DNA of 64,000 bases, from positions 1-64,000 of the forward strand of contig NZ_JAGJCF010000003.1 in assembly GCF_017815135.1 (NCBI RefSeq), given 5' to 3'. This document shows, piece after piece, positions 1 through 7,931 of this stretch. The translations under genes were made by a program, and so were the position numbers. Under the pieces are notes generated by a model. That model saw only the letters and a program-made list of their open reading frames with translations, did no database searches and was not told where the DNA came from. How positions within the stretch are numbered: position 1 is the stretch's first letter; each line of letters opens with the position of its first letter. The stretch comes from Jiella mangrovi. Its GTDB lineage: Bacteria > Pseudomonadota > Alphaproteobacteria > Rhizobiales > Rhizobiaceae.

Positions 1-42
1 AACCCTCGATCGCAAATCCTCGCTCAACGCTCTGGCCATCAT

Positions 43-60
43 CCACCTCCATCGAGGTGG
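43..60. repeat. Short perfect inverted repeat near the left edge
   Basis: Two 7-nt arms, CCACCTC at 43-49 and GAGGTGG at 54-60, flank a 4-nt loop. The next gene ends at 125 on the minus strand, so this could be a stem-loop beyond its 3' end. No T-run follows on either strand, so a terminator is not proven. Nothing else is recognisable in bases 1-124. Confidence 0.3.
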
Positions 61-124
61 ACTTTGAATCAGACCAAGACGAAATCGTCACATCACATCC
101 GATTCAGCGATCGTGAGACGTGCT

Positions 125-1228
125 CTAGTCCATCGGCAGCTCGATGCCGACGAGTTCGGGGCTGTCTGCCAGCTCGAACTCGCGTCTCTGGTTGGCCGCG
201 ATGCGGCGCTGGCGCGAGCGGGGTTGGAGTTTCTGGACCTCGCCGGTCTCGATCGCCCGTTCGATCGCGGCAAGCACGATCATGTCGAGAACGCCTTCTT
301 CGCCGTCTGGCTCCGGCTCTCGGTCCTGAAGGATGCAGTCGGAGAAATACGCCGTCTCGCCAGCGAACTGGTCGACCACCGGGGCTTCGTGATGGCTGGT
401 CTCGCCGTCCTTGGTCAGATCATAGGTGATGGCCGTGCCGTCACCGAATCCGAAGGCGGGCGTTGCCTCGATCGAGCCCTCGGTGCCGACGAGATAGAAC
501 TGGTCGACGCCGTCCGACGAATAGGAGAGCGTGAAACTCGCCTGCCTTGCCTCGGTGAATTTCAGAATGACGCTGACGGTGTCGTCGCAGCCGAGATCGC
601 GTTCGGTCTTCGAGGCGAAGGCCATGACTTCGATGGGCTCGGCCTCGAAAAGATTGCGCACGGCGTTGATCGGATAGGTGCCCATGTCCGGCACCGGCCC
701 GGCCCAATAGCCGGACGTCGCCCGATGGTTGGTCGCCTTGACGCGCTGGCAGAAGGTCGAGGTGAAGAGGCGTGGCTTGCCGATCTCGCCTTTGCGGACG
801 GCTTCGACCATGGCGATGGTGCCGGGTTCGCAGTGCAGCCGATAGGCGATCATCAGCTTGGCACCGGACACCTTGGCCGCCGCCTCGATCGCCTCGGCGT
901 CTTCGAGGCTGGCTTCCATCGGTTTTTCCAGGAGGACGTGAATGCCGGCTTCAAGCGCCGGCTCGGCGAATTCCCGGTGGCGGAAATTCGGTGTGGCGAC
1001 ATAGACCGCGTCGACCTTGCCGCTCTTCAGCATCGCGCCGTATGCGTCGTAGCCATAGACTTCGAGCCCGTATTGTCTTCCAAGTTCGGCGCCCTTGGCC
1101 TTGTCGCCGGTGACGATGGCGGTCATCAGCGAGTTCGAGGTCTGGCCGACCCCCGGCATGAAGGCGGCCTGGGAGATCCAGCCGCCGCCGACGACGGCGT
1201 AGCGAATTTTTCCTTCGAGGCTCGGCAT
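125..1228 (-). CDS. Gfo/Idh/MocA family NAD(P)-dependent oxidoreductase
   Basis: A 367-residue protein, probably a cytoplasmic dehydrogenase acting on a sugar or polyol. The N-terminal Rossmann fold shows the dinucleotide loop VVGGGW at residues 12-17. The family motif EKP lies at 101-103, where the Lys normally helps catalysis, and a C-terminal alpha/beta substrate domain follows. The reading frame stays open upstream, but the ATG at 1228 is chosen because AGGAG sits just ahead of it and the Rossmann fold begins right after. It is divergent from metY. The substrate cannot be read from the sequence, and neighbours give no pathway hint. Confidence 0.85.
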   Translation of the reverse strand: MPSLEGKIRYAVVGGGWISQAAFMPGVGQTSNSLMTAIVTGDKAKGAELGRQYGLEVYGYDAYGAMLKSGKVDAVYVATPNFRHREFAEPALEAGIHVLLEKPMEASLEDAEAIEAAAKVSGAKLMIAYRLHCEPGTIAMVEAVRKGEIGKPRLFTSTFCQRVKATNHRATSGYWAGPVPDMGTYPINAVRNLFEAEPIEVMAFASKTERDLGCDDTVSVILKFTEARQASFTLSYSSDGVDQFYLVGTEGSIEATPAFGFGDGTAITYDLTKDGETSHHEAPVVDQFAGETAYFSDCILQDREPEPDGEEGVLDMIVLAAIERAIETGEVQKLQPRSRQRRIAANQRREFELADSPELVGIELPMD

Positions 1229-1305
1229 GGCTTGGCTCCTGTCTGGGTGAGGCGTGTCAGTTGGTCGGATTTGCTCTTTTGCGGCCGAAAACGGATCAAA
1301 GCCCA

Positions 1306-1363
1306 CTCGCCGGCTCGTCGGCTCCCATGATAAGGCGGAGCCGAAATGCGAAAAGCCGGCGAG
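1306..1363 (+). promoter_or_regulatory. Possible structured leader of metY (nested hairpin)
   Basis: A 10-bp perfect outer stem (CTCGCCGGCT at 1306-1315 with AGCCGGCGAG at 1354-1363) encloses a 7-bp inner stem (CGGCTCC at 1319-1325 with GGAGCCG at 1337-1343). It ends about 40 nt before the metY ATG, has no following T-run, and does not match the SAM-II riboswitch pattern I would expect ahead of methionine genes in this group. It lies in the 176-bp space between divergent genes, so it could belong to either leader or be a protein-binding site. Confidence 0.35.
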
Positions 1364-1404
1364 CGAGAAAGAAATCGGCAGCCGGCGGCCAAGGGAGGCA
1401 TGAC

Positions 1405-2682
1405 ATGACCGATCCGAAATTCGAAACCCTGGCGATCCATGCCGGCGCTCAGCCCGATCCCTCGACGGGCGCGCGGGCGACGCCGATCTACCAGACCACG
1501 TCCTTCGTCTTCGACGGCGTCGATCACGCCGCTTCGCTGTTCGGCCTCCAGCAGTTCGGCAACATCTATACACGGATCATGAACCCGACTCAGGCCGTGC
1601 TCGAAGAACGCGTCGCGGCGCTCGAAGGCGGCACGGCGGCGCTCGCCTGCGCCTCCGGCCACGCGGCCCAGCTTCTGGTGTTCCAGGCCTTGATGCGGCC
1701 GGGCGACGAGTTCGTCGCCTCGACGAAGCTTTATGGCGGCTCGATCAACCAGTTCGGCCATGCCTTCAAGTCCTTCGACTGGCGGGTGAAATGGGCCGAT
1801 CCCTTCGACCCGGGCAGTTTCGAGGCGGCGATCACCGAGAAGACCAAGGCGATCTTCATCGAATCCATCGCCAACCCGGGCGGTGTCGTCATGGACATCG
1901 CGGCCATTGCCGAGGTCGCCCAGCGCCACAAGCTGCCGTTGATCGTCGACAACACCATGGCGACGCCGTATCTGTGCCGTCCTCTCGAACATGGCGCCGA
2001 CATCGTCGTCCACTCGCTGACGAAGTTCATGGGCGGCCACGGCAATTCCATGGGCGGTGTGATCGTCGACGGCGGCAGTTTCGACTGGTCGGCCGACGAT
2101 CGCTATCCGATGCTGTCGGAGCCGCGGCCGGAATATAACGGCATCGTCCTGCACGAGACCTTCGGCAATTTCGCCTTTGCGATCGCCTGCCGGGTTCTCG
2201 GCCTGCGCGATCTCGGGCCGGCCATCTCGCCCTTCAACGCCTTCATGATCCTCACCGGCATCGAGACGCTGCCCCTCAGGATGCAGCGCCATTGCGACAA
2301 TGCGCTTGCCGTGGCCAAGCACCTTCAGGGCCACGACAAGGTCTCCTGGGTTTCCTATGCCGGGCTTGCCGACGATCCTGGTCACCAGCGCATGCAGACC
2401 TACACGCCGAAGGGGGCGGGGGCCGTCTTCACATTCGGCCTCAAGGGCGGTTATGACGCAGGCGTCAAATTCGTCGAGGCGCTGGAGCTGTTTTCCCATC
2501 TCGCCAATATCGGCGACACCCGGTCGCTGGTGATCCATCCGGCCTCGACGACCCACAAGCAGCTCGCCGACGAGCAGAAGATCTCGGCTGGCGCCGGCCC
2601 GGACGTCGTGCGGCTCTCGATCGGGATCGAGGATGTCTCGGACATCATCGCCGATCTCGACCAGGCGCTGGCGAAGGCCTGA
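1405..2682 (+). CDS. metY: O-acetylhomoserine sulfhydrylase (O-acetylhomoserine aminocarboxypropyltransferase)
   Basis: A PLP enzyme of the Cys/Met metabolism family, 425 residues, the usual MetY length. It makes homocysteine from O-acetylhomoserine and sulfide in methionine synthesis. Residues 9-34 carry the family N-terminus (AIHAGAQPD, then PIYQTTSF), and the PLP lysine is K207 in SLTKFMGGHG. The C-terminus has RLSIGIED, typical of the family. The ATG at 1405 is preceded by GGGAGG and begins the conserved N-terminus; an upstream in-frame extension is shadow. MetZ-type enzymes are related, but the length and the N-terminus favour MetY. Confidence 0.92.
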   Translation: MTDPKFETLAIHAGAQPDPSTGARATPIYQTTSFVFDGVDHAASLFGLQQFGNIYTRIMNPTQAVLEERVAALEGGTAALACASGHAAQLLVFQALMRPGDEFVASTKLYGGSINQFGHAFKSFDWRVKWADPFDPGSFEAAITEKTKAIFIESIANPGGVVMDIAAIAEVAQRHKLPLIVDNTMATPYLCRPLEHGADIVVHSLTKFMGGHGNSMGGVIVDGGSFDWSADDRYPMLSEPRPEYNGIVLHETFGNFAFAIACRVLGLRDLGPAISPFNAFMILTGIETLPLRMQRHCDNALAVAKHLQGHDKVSWVSYAGLADDPGHQRMQTYTPKGAGAVFTFGLKGGYDAGVKFVEALELFSHLANIGDTRSLVIHPASTTHKQLADEQKISAGAGPDVVRLSIGIEDVSDIIADLDQALAKA

Positions 2683-2850
2683 GCGAGCAATCCGAATAGA
2701 GCGAAAAGGCCCGAGCGCGGCAGCTCTGCCATGCTCGCAAGGCGGCCTTGCGGGAACTGGTGCGGCGATTGCGCATTCCCGCCGTCTGTCACGCGCCGGG
2801 ACATCCGTCCCGGCGCTCCTTATCGGCCGACAGACGCAAGGGGAATGAAC

Positions 2851-3198
2851 ATGACCGAACGCCTCATCCGTTTCGACAAGGAGGCCGTCGAGGCCGAAAC
2901 CGCCGCGCCGGACAAGGAGAAGGTCAGAAGCGGCCGTCCCTCCAACAAGACCTGGAATTTCGAGGACGACGGCAACGGTCTTTATGCCGGCATCTGGGAA
3001 TCGACAGCGGGCGAATGGGACGTCGACTACACCGAGTGGGAGTTCTTCCACATTCTGGAAGGTGTCTCGGTCTTGACCGAGGAAGGTGGCGAACCGGTGA
3101 AGCTGACGGCCGGTGACAGCTTCGTCATCCGGCCCGGCTTCAAGGGACGCTGGCGCGTCGTGGAGCCGACGAAGAAGCATTACGTCGTCAAGATGTGA
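2851..3198 (+). CDS. Cupin domain protein (DUF861/Cupin_3 type)
   Basis: A small protein of 115 residues. The central part reads as a single-domain beta-barrel cupin: EWDVDYTEWEFFHILEG is cupin motif 1-like, and LTAGDSFVIRPGFKGRW is motif 2-like. This resembles the Cupin_3 family related to ureidoglycine aminohydrolase. The usual His ligands are mostly replaced by acidic or aromatic residues, so metal binding is uncertain. The ATG at 2851 is chosen over the ATG at 2845 because AAGGGGA lies at a proper distance only from the second. The gene follows metY by about 170 bp. The function is unknown. Confidence 0.75.
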   Translation: MTERLIRFDKEAVEAETAAPDKEKVRSGRPSNKTWNFEDDGNGLYAGIWESTAGEWDVDYTEWEFFHILEGVSVLTEEGGEPVKLTAGDSFVIRPGFKGRWRVVEPTKKHYVVKM

Positions 3199-3246
3199 GG
3201 CTTCGATCCCGAAAAGCTGCGGAACCGCGGCGCCCGCCCTCCTGCA

Positions 3247-4531
3247 TCAGAAACCGTCCGATACGGCAAGCTCCAGCCGCTCGACGCCGTGGAAATGCCA
3301 GGCGTTCCTGTATTCGGCGCGGGCATTCAGGCGCAGTCCCGGATATCGCGCGAACAACCGCGACAGCGCGATCGTCATTTCGAGCGGCGCGAGCGGCGCG
3401 CCGATGCAGAAATGGATGCCGCCGCCAAAGGAGGTGACGGCTTTTGCCGTGCGTTGCAGGAAGCGGGTCGGCACGAAGCGATCCGGCTCGTCATAGGCCG
3501 CAGGATCACGGTTGGCGGCGCCAAGAAGGAGCGCGACCTTGTCGCCGCGGCCGAGCACGCTTCCGTCCAAAAGTTCGACCGGTTCGAGGGCGTAGCGCTC
3601 GAAAAGATGCAGCGGCGGATCGAATCGCAGCGCCTCCTCGACCGTCGCGATGGCCGTTACCTCGTCGGCAAAAAGCCGCGTCGGATCCTCGCCTGATTCC
3701 AAGATCGCCTTTGCCGCATTGCCGATCTGATGGACCGTGGCCTCGTGCCCGGCGTTTAAGAGGAGCACGACGAGCGAGATCAGCTCGTCGCGGTCGAGCC
3801 TGCCATCCTCGACCTCGGCGGTGATCAGGCCCGAGATGAGATCGTCAGCCGGGGCAGCGCGCTTATCGGCGATCACCTCGCGCAAAAACGCGGCGAAGCC
3901 TTGCGAGGCGGTGTTGGCGGCGTCCTCGATCGCCCGCGTGCGGCCGGGCGTGTACATCGCCACCATGCGATGCGACCAGTCGAGCAACTGCTGCGAGGCG
4001 GAGACCGGAACACCGATCAACTCGGCAATCACCCGAACTGCCAGGGGCGAAGCGAAGGCCTCGATCAGGTCGATCGCGCTCCGGCCGTCGAAGCGGTCGA
4101 TGAGCGTGTCGGCAATCTGCCCGATCGACGGGGCGAGCCGTTCGATCCGGCGGGACACGAAGGCCTTGGTCAACAGCGCGCGCAGCCGCGTGTGGGTCGG
4201 TGGCTCGAGTTCCAGAAGGGAACCGGCTTCAAGCCCGTAGAAAGGCGGCGAGGTGTTCGGGCTTGCCCGAAAAATCGGGGCGTCCTTCACGATTGCCGGG
4301 AACGATGCGGCCGAAGCGGCGATCCTTGAGGACGGACGAGACGAGGTCGTGCCTCGAGATGGCAAGAGCGCCAATCTCGTCCCATCGGGCCATGCCGCCT
4401 GCTTCGATCAGGGCCGCATAGGCGGGATAAGGGTCGCGGAAGAATGTCGGGTCACGCGGGTCGAGCCTAAGTCGCCCGTCGCGGAGGCGAAAACTTGCGG
4501 GCAGGGCGGCGGGGACGGTCGAACGGGTCAT
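3247..4531 (-). pseudogene. Cytochrome P450 gene interrupted by a single frameshift
   Basis: Two overlapping frames together give a full bacterial P450 of about 427 residues. The first, from 4531 down to about 4243, has the normal N-terminus (DPRDPTFFRDPYPAYAAL) up to PEHLAAF. The second carries the rest from YGLEAGSLLELEPPTHTR, through the I-helix AGHEAT, the ExxR motif EALR and the haem loop FGGGIHFCIGAPLA with its axial Cys. The switch sits at the AAA run at 4241-4243 (TTT on the coding strand), where one extra base breaks the frame. All catalytic motifs are intact, so this is either a very recent mutation or a homopolymer sequencing error. The substrate is unknown. Confidence 0.85.
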
Positions 4532-4699
4532 GCCGCTTCATCCCGCGCCCGCAAGACGGTTGCAACGGGTCATCTTTGGCCGGTCGACGAAAAAAGCGCG
4601 CCTGTGGCCGTCGCCCGGGACGTTATGCGCAGAAATAAACGCCGGCAGATCCCAGCCCGGCACAGGCGCGCGTGTGACGGCGCCCTGAAGGCGGGGTGT

Positions 4700-5425
4700 T
4701 CAGCAGGAGCCGCGCAGATGCACCTGGCGCCAGCCGTCATGCGCCTCGCGAACCTTCACGGTCACGGTGCGGGTGCCGTATTTGGCTGGGATGACGCGCG
4801 CCACGCGGCGCTCGGGCACGATCATCACCCATTCGCGCACCGTCTCGTAGCGCGGCGGGATCACATAGCGCTCGACCGATTCCGGGCGGATGAGGACGCG
4901 CTCGTGTGTCACGCCGTATCTGGCCGGGACGACACTCGTCCACTCGCGGCCCGGATCGACCACGACGGTGCGCGGTCGTTTGGCATAGCGCGGCGGAACG
5001 ACGACCCGGCAATAGACTCGCTTGCCGTCGATCCACCGCCATTCCCAGCGTTCGCCACCCGGATGGACCACGACGTTTTCGTGGACCGTCCGGTAGGTCG
5101 GCGGCGTTGCATGTCGAACCACTCTTTGAGGCTCCAGAACGACCTGCTTTTCCACCAGGCTGTATTGAGCCGGCACGATCTTTTCGGCGATCCGGCTCGG
5201 CTCCACCAGCACCTCATGCGTCGACCAGCCATAGCGAGGGGGGATCGTATCGTAGACGGTTTCAGCGGGGCGAAGAACGACCGTTTCCTCGCGGGTGGCG
5301 TATTCGGCGGGCTGGGCGACGGGCTCATAGCAGGCGGTGCTGCGTCCTCCAGCGCTTGCGGGGGTGACCGCAACGGCAACAGAACTGGCGGCTGTCAGGA
5401 GGGATATGATGAGTCTGCCGGTCAC
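4700..5425 (-). CDS. Secreted repeat protein with eight P-x-x-Y units
   Basis: A predicted exported protein of 241 residues. A signal peptide ends near TPASA (residues 21-25). The rest is built from about eight units of roughly 20-25 residues, each ending in hydrophobic-P-P/A-x-Y (TIPPRY, IVPAQY, VVPPRY, VVPARY, VIPPRY, VIPAKY) followed by a V-x-V-x-P strand. Similar repeats occur in envelope and peptidoglycan-binding proteins of other bacteria, as I recall; no enzyme motif is visible. The GTG at 5425 is preferred because AAGGA lies 7 nt before it; an upstream GTG at 5455 would add 10 residues. It lies upstream of the P450 on the same strand, 168 bp apart. Confidence 0.7.
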   Translation of the reverse strand: MTGRLIISLLTAASSVAVAVTPASAGGRSTACYEPVAQPAEYATREETVVLRPAETVYDTIPPRYGWSTHEVLVEPSRIAEKIVPAQYSLVEKQVVLEPQRVVRHATPPTYRTVHENVVVHPGGERWEWRWIDGKRVYCRVVVPPRYAKRPRTVVVDPGREWTSVVPARYGVTHERVLIRPESVERYVIPPRYETVREWVMIVPERRVARVIPAKYGTRTVTVKVREAHDGWRQVHLRGSC

Positions 5426-5642
5426 GCACTCGTCCTTCCGCTTCGGTATGGTCACTTCAAATGGTCATGCAGTGAGCTGGATTTGGATATGATTATAGCG
5501 CCGTTCTAAAATGAATTCCGCAATTGTACTTTCTAAAATTCGCCCGATAGTTAAATAAGAAACTTAGAAACAAATTGTATATGTCGATTGTTCTGAAGAG
5601 CGTTCCAGACGATATTTGTTGCCGTACCCATGCTGACTCATG

Positions 5643-5878
5643 TTCTCGTCGAACGGCGCATGTCGAGTGCACGATACTTGGATGTCAGGCGTTTGCCTTC
5701 ACAGCTCGTCATGCTCGGGCACCGTCCCGGAGCATCCAGTGGGCCGATCAAGCGTCTGTTTCTTCGCAAATTTCGGAATTCTCCGCACGGATCCCGAGAA
5801 TGATGACGCGTCGAATGGTGCGCCTCATCGATTACCGCGTGGCCGGCGCTCGATCATAATGTCGTGCACGCGGCGGCC
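5643..5878. repeat. Dispersed intergenic palindromic element, copy 1 (decayed)
   Basis: About 235 bp resembling the element at 16070-16303 along its whole length. It starts with the shared TCTCGTCGAACGGCGCAT, then a left arm at 5707-5738 (CGTCATGCTCGGG...AGCATCCA) and a degenerate right arm at 5774-5808 ending GAGAATGATGACG, then a shared tail around GTGGCCGGC. Arm pairing is imperfect here, so this copy looks older. The rest of the 5426-6019 gap is an AT-rich stretch (about 5500-5580) and no gene that I can support. Confidence 0.6.
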
Positions 5879-6019
5879 CGGCAGACCTCAAGCGTCGGGC
5901 GCAACATCTCGCACTGACAGGGACATGTCCGGGCAGAGCCCGAACGTCCTCGTCTGATGATCGCGGGCCCCGCGCGGCCGCGGCTCGAAGCTGTTCTGCG
6001 GCCGCGGGCGGCGGCCCCG

Positions 6020-6988
6020 TCAGCGCGGATGGCGGCTCGTCTTGTCGATGCCGAACAGCCAGTCGCGCCAGTCCAGTCGATCGCCATAGCGCTCGAACAG
6101 CTTGGAATCCTTGTGTTCGGCAAACAGCGCGTAATTGAGCACCGCAACGAAGGTCACGCCGCCGATCGTGTTGCCGAGCAGAACCGGCAGGACGAACTGC
6201 GGAAGCAGCGGCAGGAGATCGACGTCGGCTTCGCGGAAGGCGAGGAAGAAGACTTCCACCGACGAGGTGATGACGTGAAAGAAGCCGCCGACACCCACCA
6301 GATACATCAGGAACCAGACGATCGCGATTCGCGACATCGTGTCCTTGCAGGCGTGGATCAGCCAGACCATGGCGGCAACGATCCAGCCGGCGATGATCGC
6401 CTTGGAGAAAATGTCGAACCAGGCGGTTTCGTAGGCGTGCCGTCCGATGTCGATGGCCAGTTTGAGTCGGGGCGGATTGAACACGTCGAAATAGGCGAGC
6501 AGCGCCGCCACCGCGACTGCGCCGACCATGTTGGCGACCAGCACGACCAGCCAGAGCCGTGCGAGATTGGCGACACTGGCAAGCTTCGTCAGAACGAGCA
6601 CCACGGGGGTGAGGGTGTTCTCGGTGAAGAGCTGGTAGCGGCCGAGAACGATGATCAGAAAGCCGACCGGATAAAGCAGGTTGCCGAGAAGGCCCGGGGT
6701 TTCTTCATGGGCGCTGTCGGCAAAGACGACACGCGCCAGAAACGTCAGGCCGATCGCGCCGCCGGCACCCAGGCCGCTCCAGAACAGATAGCGATTGGAC
6801 GCCTCGAGTTCGTGATCGGCCACCGAGAGGACGCGCGCGAAAATCTCCTCGAAGGAGAAGAAATCGCGAATCGTCGAGCCTTCGGACGGTGCGTTATCGA
6901 GAGATTCCTCCGGAGCCTTGCGCTCCTTTTCCGCCTCGTCCTCATCCTTGCCAGGATCGTCATATGCAAGATTCGCGTCACGCGCCAT
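6020..6988 (-). CDS. Formate/nitrite transporter family membrane protein
   Basis: An inner-membrane channel of the FNT family, 322 residues. An acidic, Lys/Glu-rich cytoplasmic stretch of about 50 residues comes first, then DFFSFEEIFARVLSVADHELEAS and about six membrane helices. Conserved pore positions include GRYQLFTENTLTPV and LLGNTIGGVTFVAVLNY near the end. The family moves small monovalent anions such as formate or nitrite; this N-extended subgroup (YfdC-like) has no settled substrate. The ATG at 6988 is chosen for GGAAGG five bases upstream; longer in-frame starts lack support. It is separated from the repeat region downstream by about 140 bp. Confidence 0.85.
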   Translation of the reverse strand: MARDANLAYDDPGKDEDEAEKERKAPEESLDNAPSEGSTIRDFFSFEEIFARVLSVADHELEASNRYLFWSGLGAGGAIGLTFLARVVFADSAHEETPGLLGNLLYPVGFLIIVLGRYQLFTENTLTPVVLVLTKLASVANLARLWLVVLVANMVGAVAVAALLAYFDVFNPPRLKLAIDIGRHAYETAWFDIFSKAIIAGWIVAAMVWLIHACKDTMSRIAIVWFLMYLVGVGGFFHVITSSVEVFFLAFREADVDLLPLLPQFVLPVLLGNTIGGVTFVAVLNYALFAEHKDSKLFERYGDRLDWRDWLFGIDKTSRHPR

Positions 6989-7178
6989 GGATGCCTTCCG
7001 AGCCTGGCGCCACGAACCCTTTCCGTGAACAATCGCCGGCATTTCAAAGGATAGGGTAGCAAAGCGCTGAAAGAATACGTGGAATTTGCAGTCACGCGTA
7101 ATTTCATCGATCGACCCGCAATGCGCGTTCACCGGGTCTTAACCACAGGCATGGTTCTCTCCCGCTTCGGAGGCCCCG

Positions 7179-7487
7179 ATGCACACGATCCAAAAAAGAA
7201 CGTCGTTTCTGGCAAAGCTCATCGTTCCCGCGATGACGTCGGCTGTCCTCGCCTATTTCGTGCTGCACGCCGAGACCGGACAGTATGGCAGCGAGGCCAA
7301 GGTCGCCTTCGCGCGGCAACTCGCGGAGCACAATGCCGAGTATTCCGAGCTTGTCGCCACCCGCGAAGCGCTGGAGCGCCGGGTTCGGGCGATGAAGGAC
7401 GGCACGCTCGAAAAGGACATGATCGACGAGAATGCCCGGCGCGCCCTCAACGTCGCCCGCGACGACGAAATCGTCATTCTGCGCTGA
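7179..7487 (+). CDS. Septum formation initiator family protein (FtsB/DivIC-like)
   Basis: A small bitopic membrane protein of 102 residues. One membrane helix (about residues 12-30, LIVPAMTSAVLAYFVLHA) is followed by a coiled-coil region rich in Ala, Glu and Arg (LAEHNAEYSELVATREALERRVRAM) and a short tail. This is the layout of FtsB/DivIC, which joins FtsL and FtsQ in the divisome. The ATG at 7179 has GGAGG five bases before it. A gene of this type directly before pdhA is usual in Hyphomicrobiales, which supports the call. The in-frame track on the opposite strand is shadow. Confidence 0.85.
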   Translation: MHTIQKRTSFLAKLIVPAMTSAVLAYFVLHAETGQYGSEAKVAFARQLAEHNAEYSELVATREALERRVRAMKDGTLEKDMIDENARRALNVARDDEIVILR

Positions 7488-7776
7488 TCCCGCGACTTAT
7501 ATTCCCGCGCTGAAAACGGCCTTGTCTTCGGACCGCCGATCTCTCAGCTGCCACGGCGATCGCGGCCCTCGGCCTGCCGCCTGCAACGCTTGACCTGATG
7601 TTTCACACCTTGCGATTTCGCCGGGCTTTCCGGCGCAATTTTGCATGCGATCGGTGCGGTGGACGAGAGCCGAGACTCGACCGCGCGGGCTGATGGGCTC
7701 TCACGGCGTATCCCAAGCCGTTCCGAGCCGCTGCCGCCGCAGGTGCGTGGAGATAAAGCGAGCGAAACCCACCAGA

Positions 7777-7836
7777 TTTAACCCCCGCTTTGTTAAAGCG
7801 GGGTATCCGAGCAAATTTAACCAGATTAATGTTAAA
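7777..7836 (+). promoter_or_regulatory. Two tandem TTTAAC-N9-GTTAAA dyads upstream of pdhA
   Basis: Dyad 1 is TTTAAC at 7777-7782 with GTTAAA at 7792-7797; dyad 2 is TTTAAC at 7816-7821 with GTTAAA at 7831-7836. Both have exactly 9 nt between arms, and their centres are 39 bp apart. A 9-bp stem (CCCCGCTTT 7783-7791, AAAGCGGGG 7795-7803) overlaps dyad 1. The dyads lie about 60 and 100 bp upstream of the predicted start of the pdh transcript, a position that suits an activator. The protein that binds is unknown. Confidence 0.55.
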
Positions 7837-7850
7837 GAGCGTGGCTGAAC

Positions 7851-7878
7851 TTGAAGAGAGGGTGCGCTCCAATATACT
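7851..7878 (+). promoter_or_regulatory. Predicted sigma-70 type promoter of the pdh operon
   Basis: TTGAAG at 7851-7856 and TATACT at 7873-7878 are separated by 16 nt. This would start transcription near 7885 and leave a leader of about 47 nt before the pdhA ATG at 7932. The rest of the 7488-7931 gap holds no supported gene. Confidence 0.55.
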
Positions 7879-7931
7879 GGCTTCCAAACAAACGTGGAAC
7901 TCGGATACCACGGGTCAAGAAGGGAGTCGTC

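Noticed and set aside
113-1330. Long plus-strand open frame over the Gfo/Idh gene
   Set aside because: It mirrors the minus-strand oxidoreductase, which has clear family motifs; the plus-strand product resembles no family and is a GC-rich shadow.
1126-3180. 684-residue minus-strand frame across metY and the cupin gene
   Set aside because: It only reverses strong plus-strand genes and has no recognisable domain.
5575-5957. Small frames in the gap before the FNT gene
   Set aside because: They overlap the decayed palindromic repeat and show no protein family signal.
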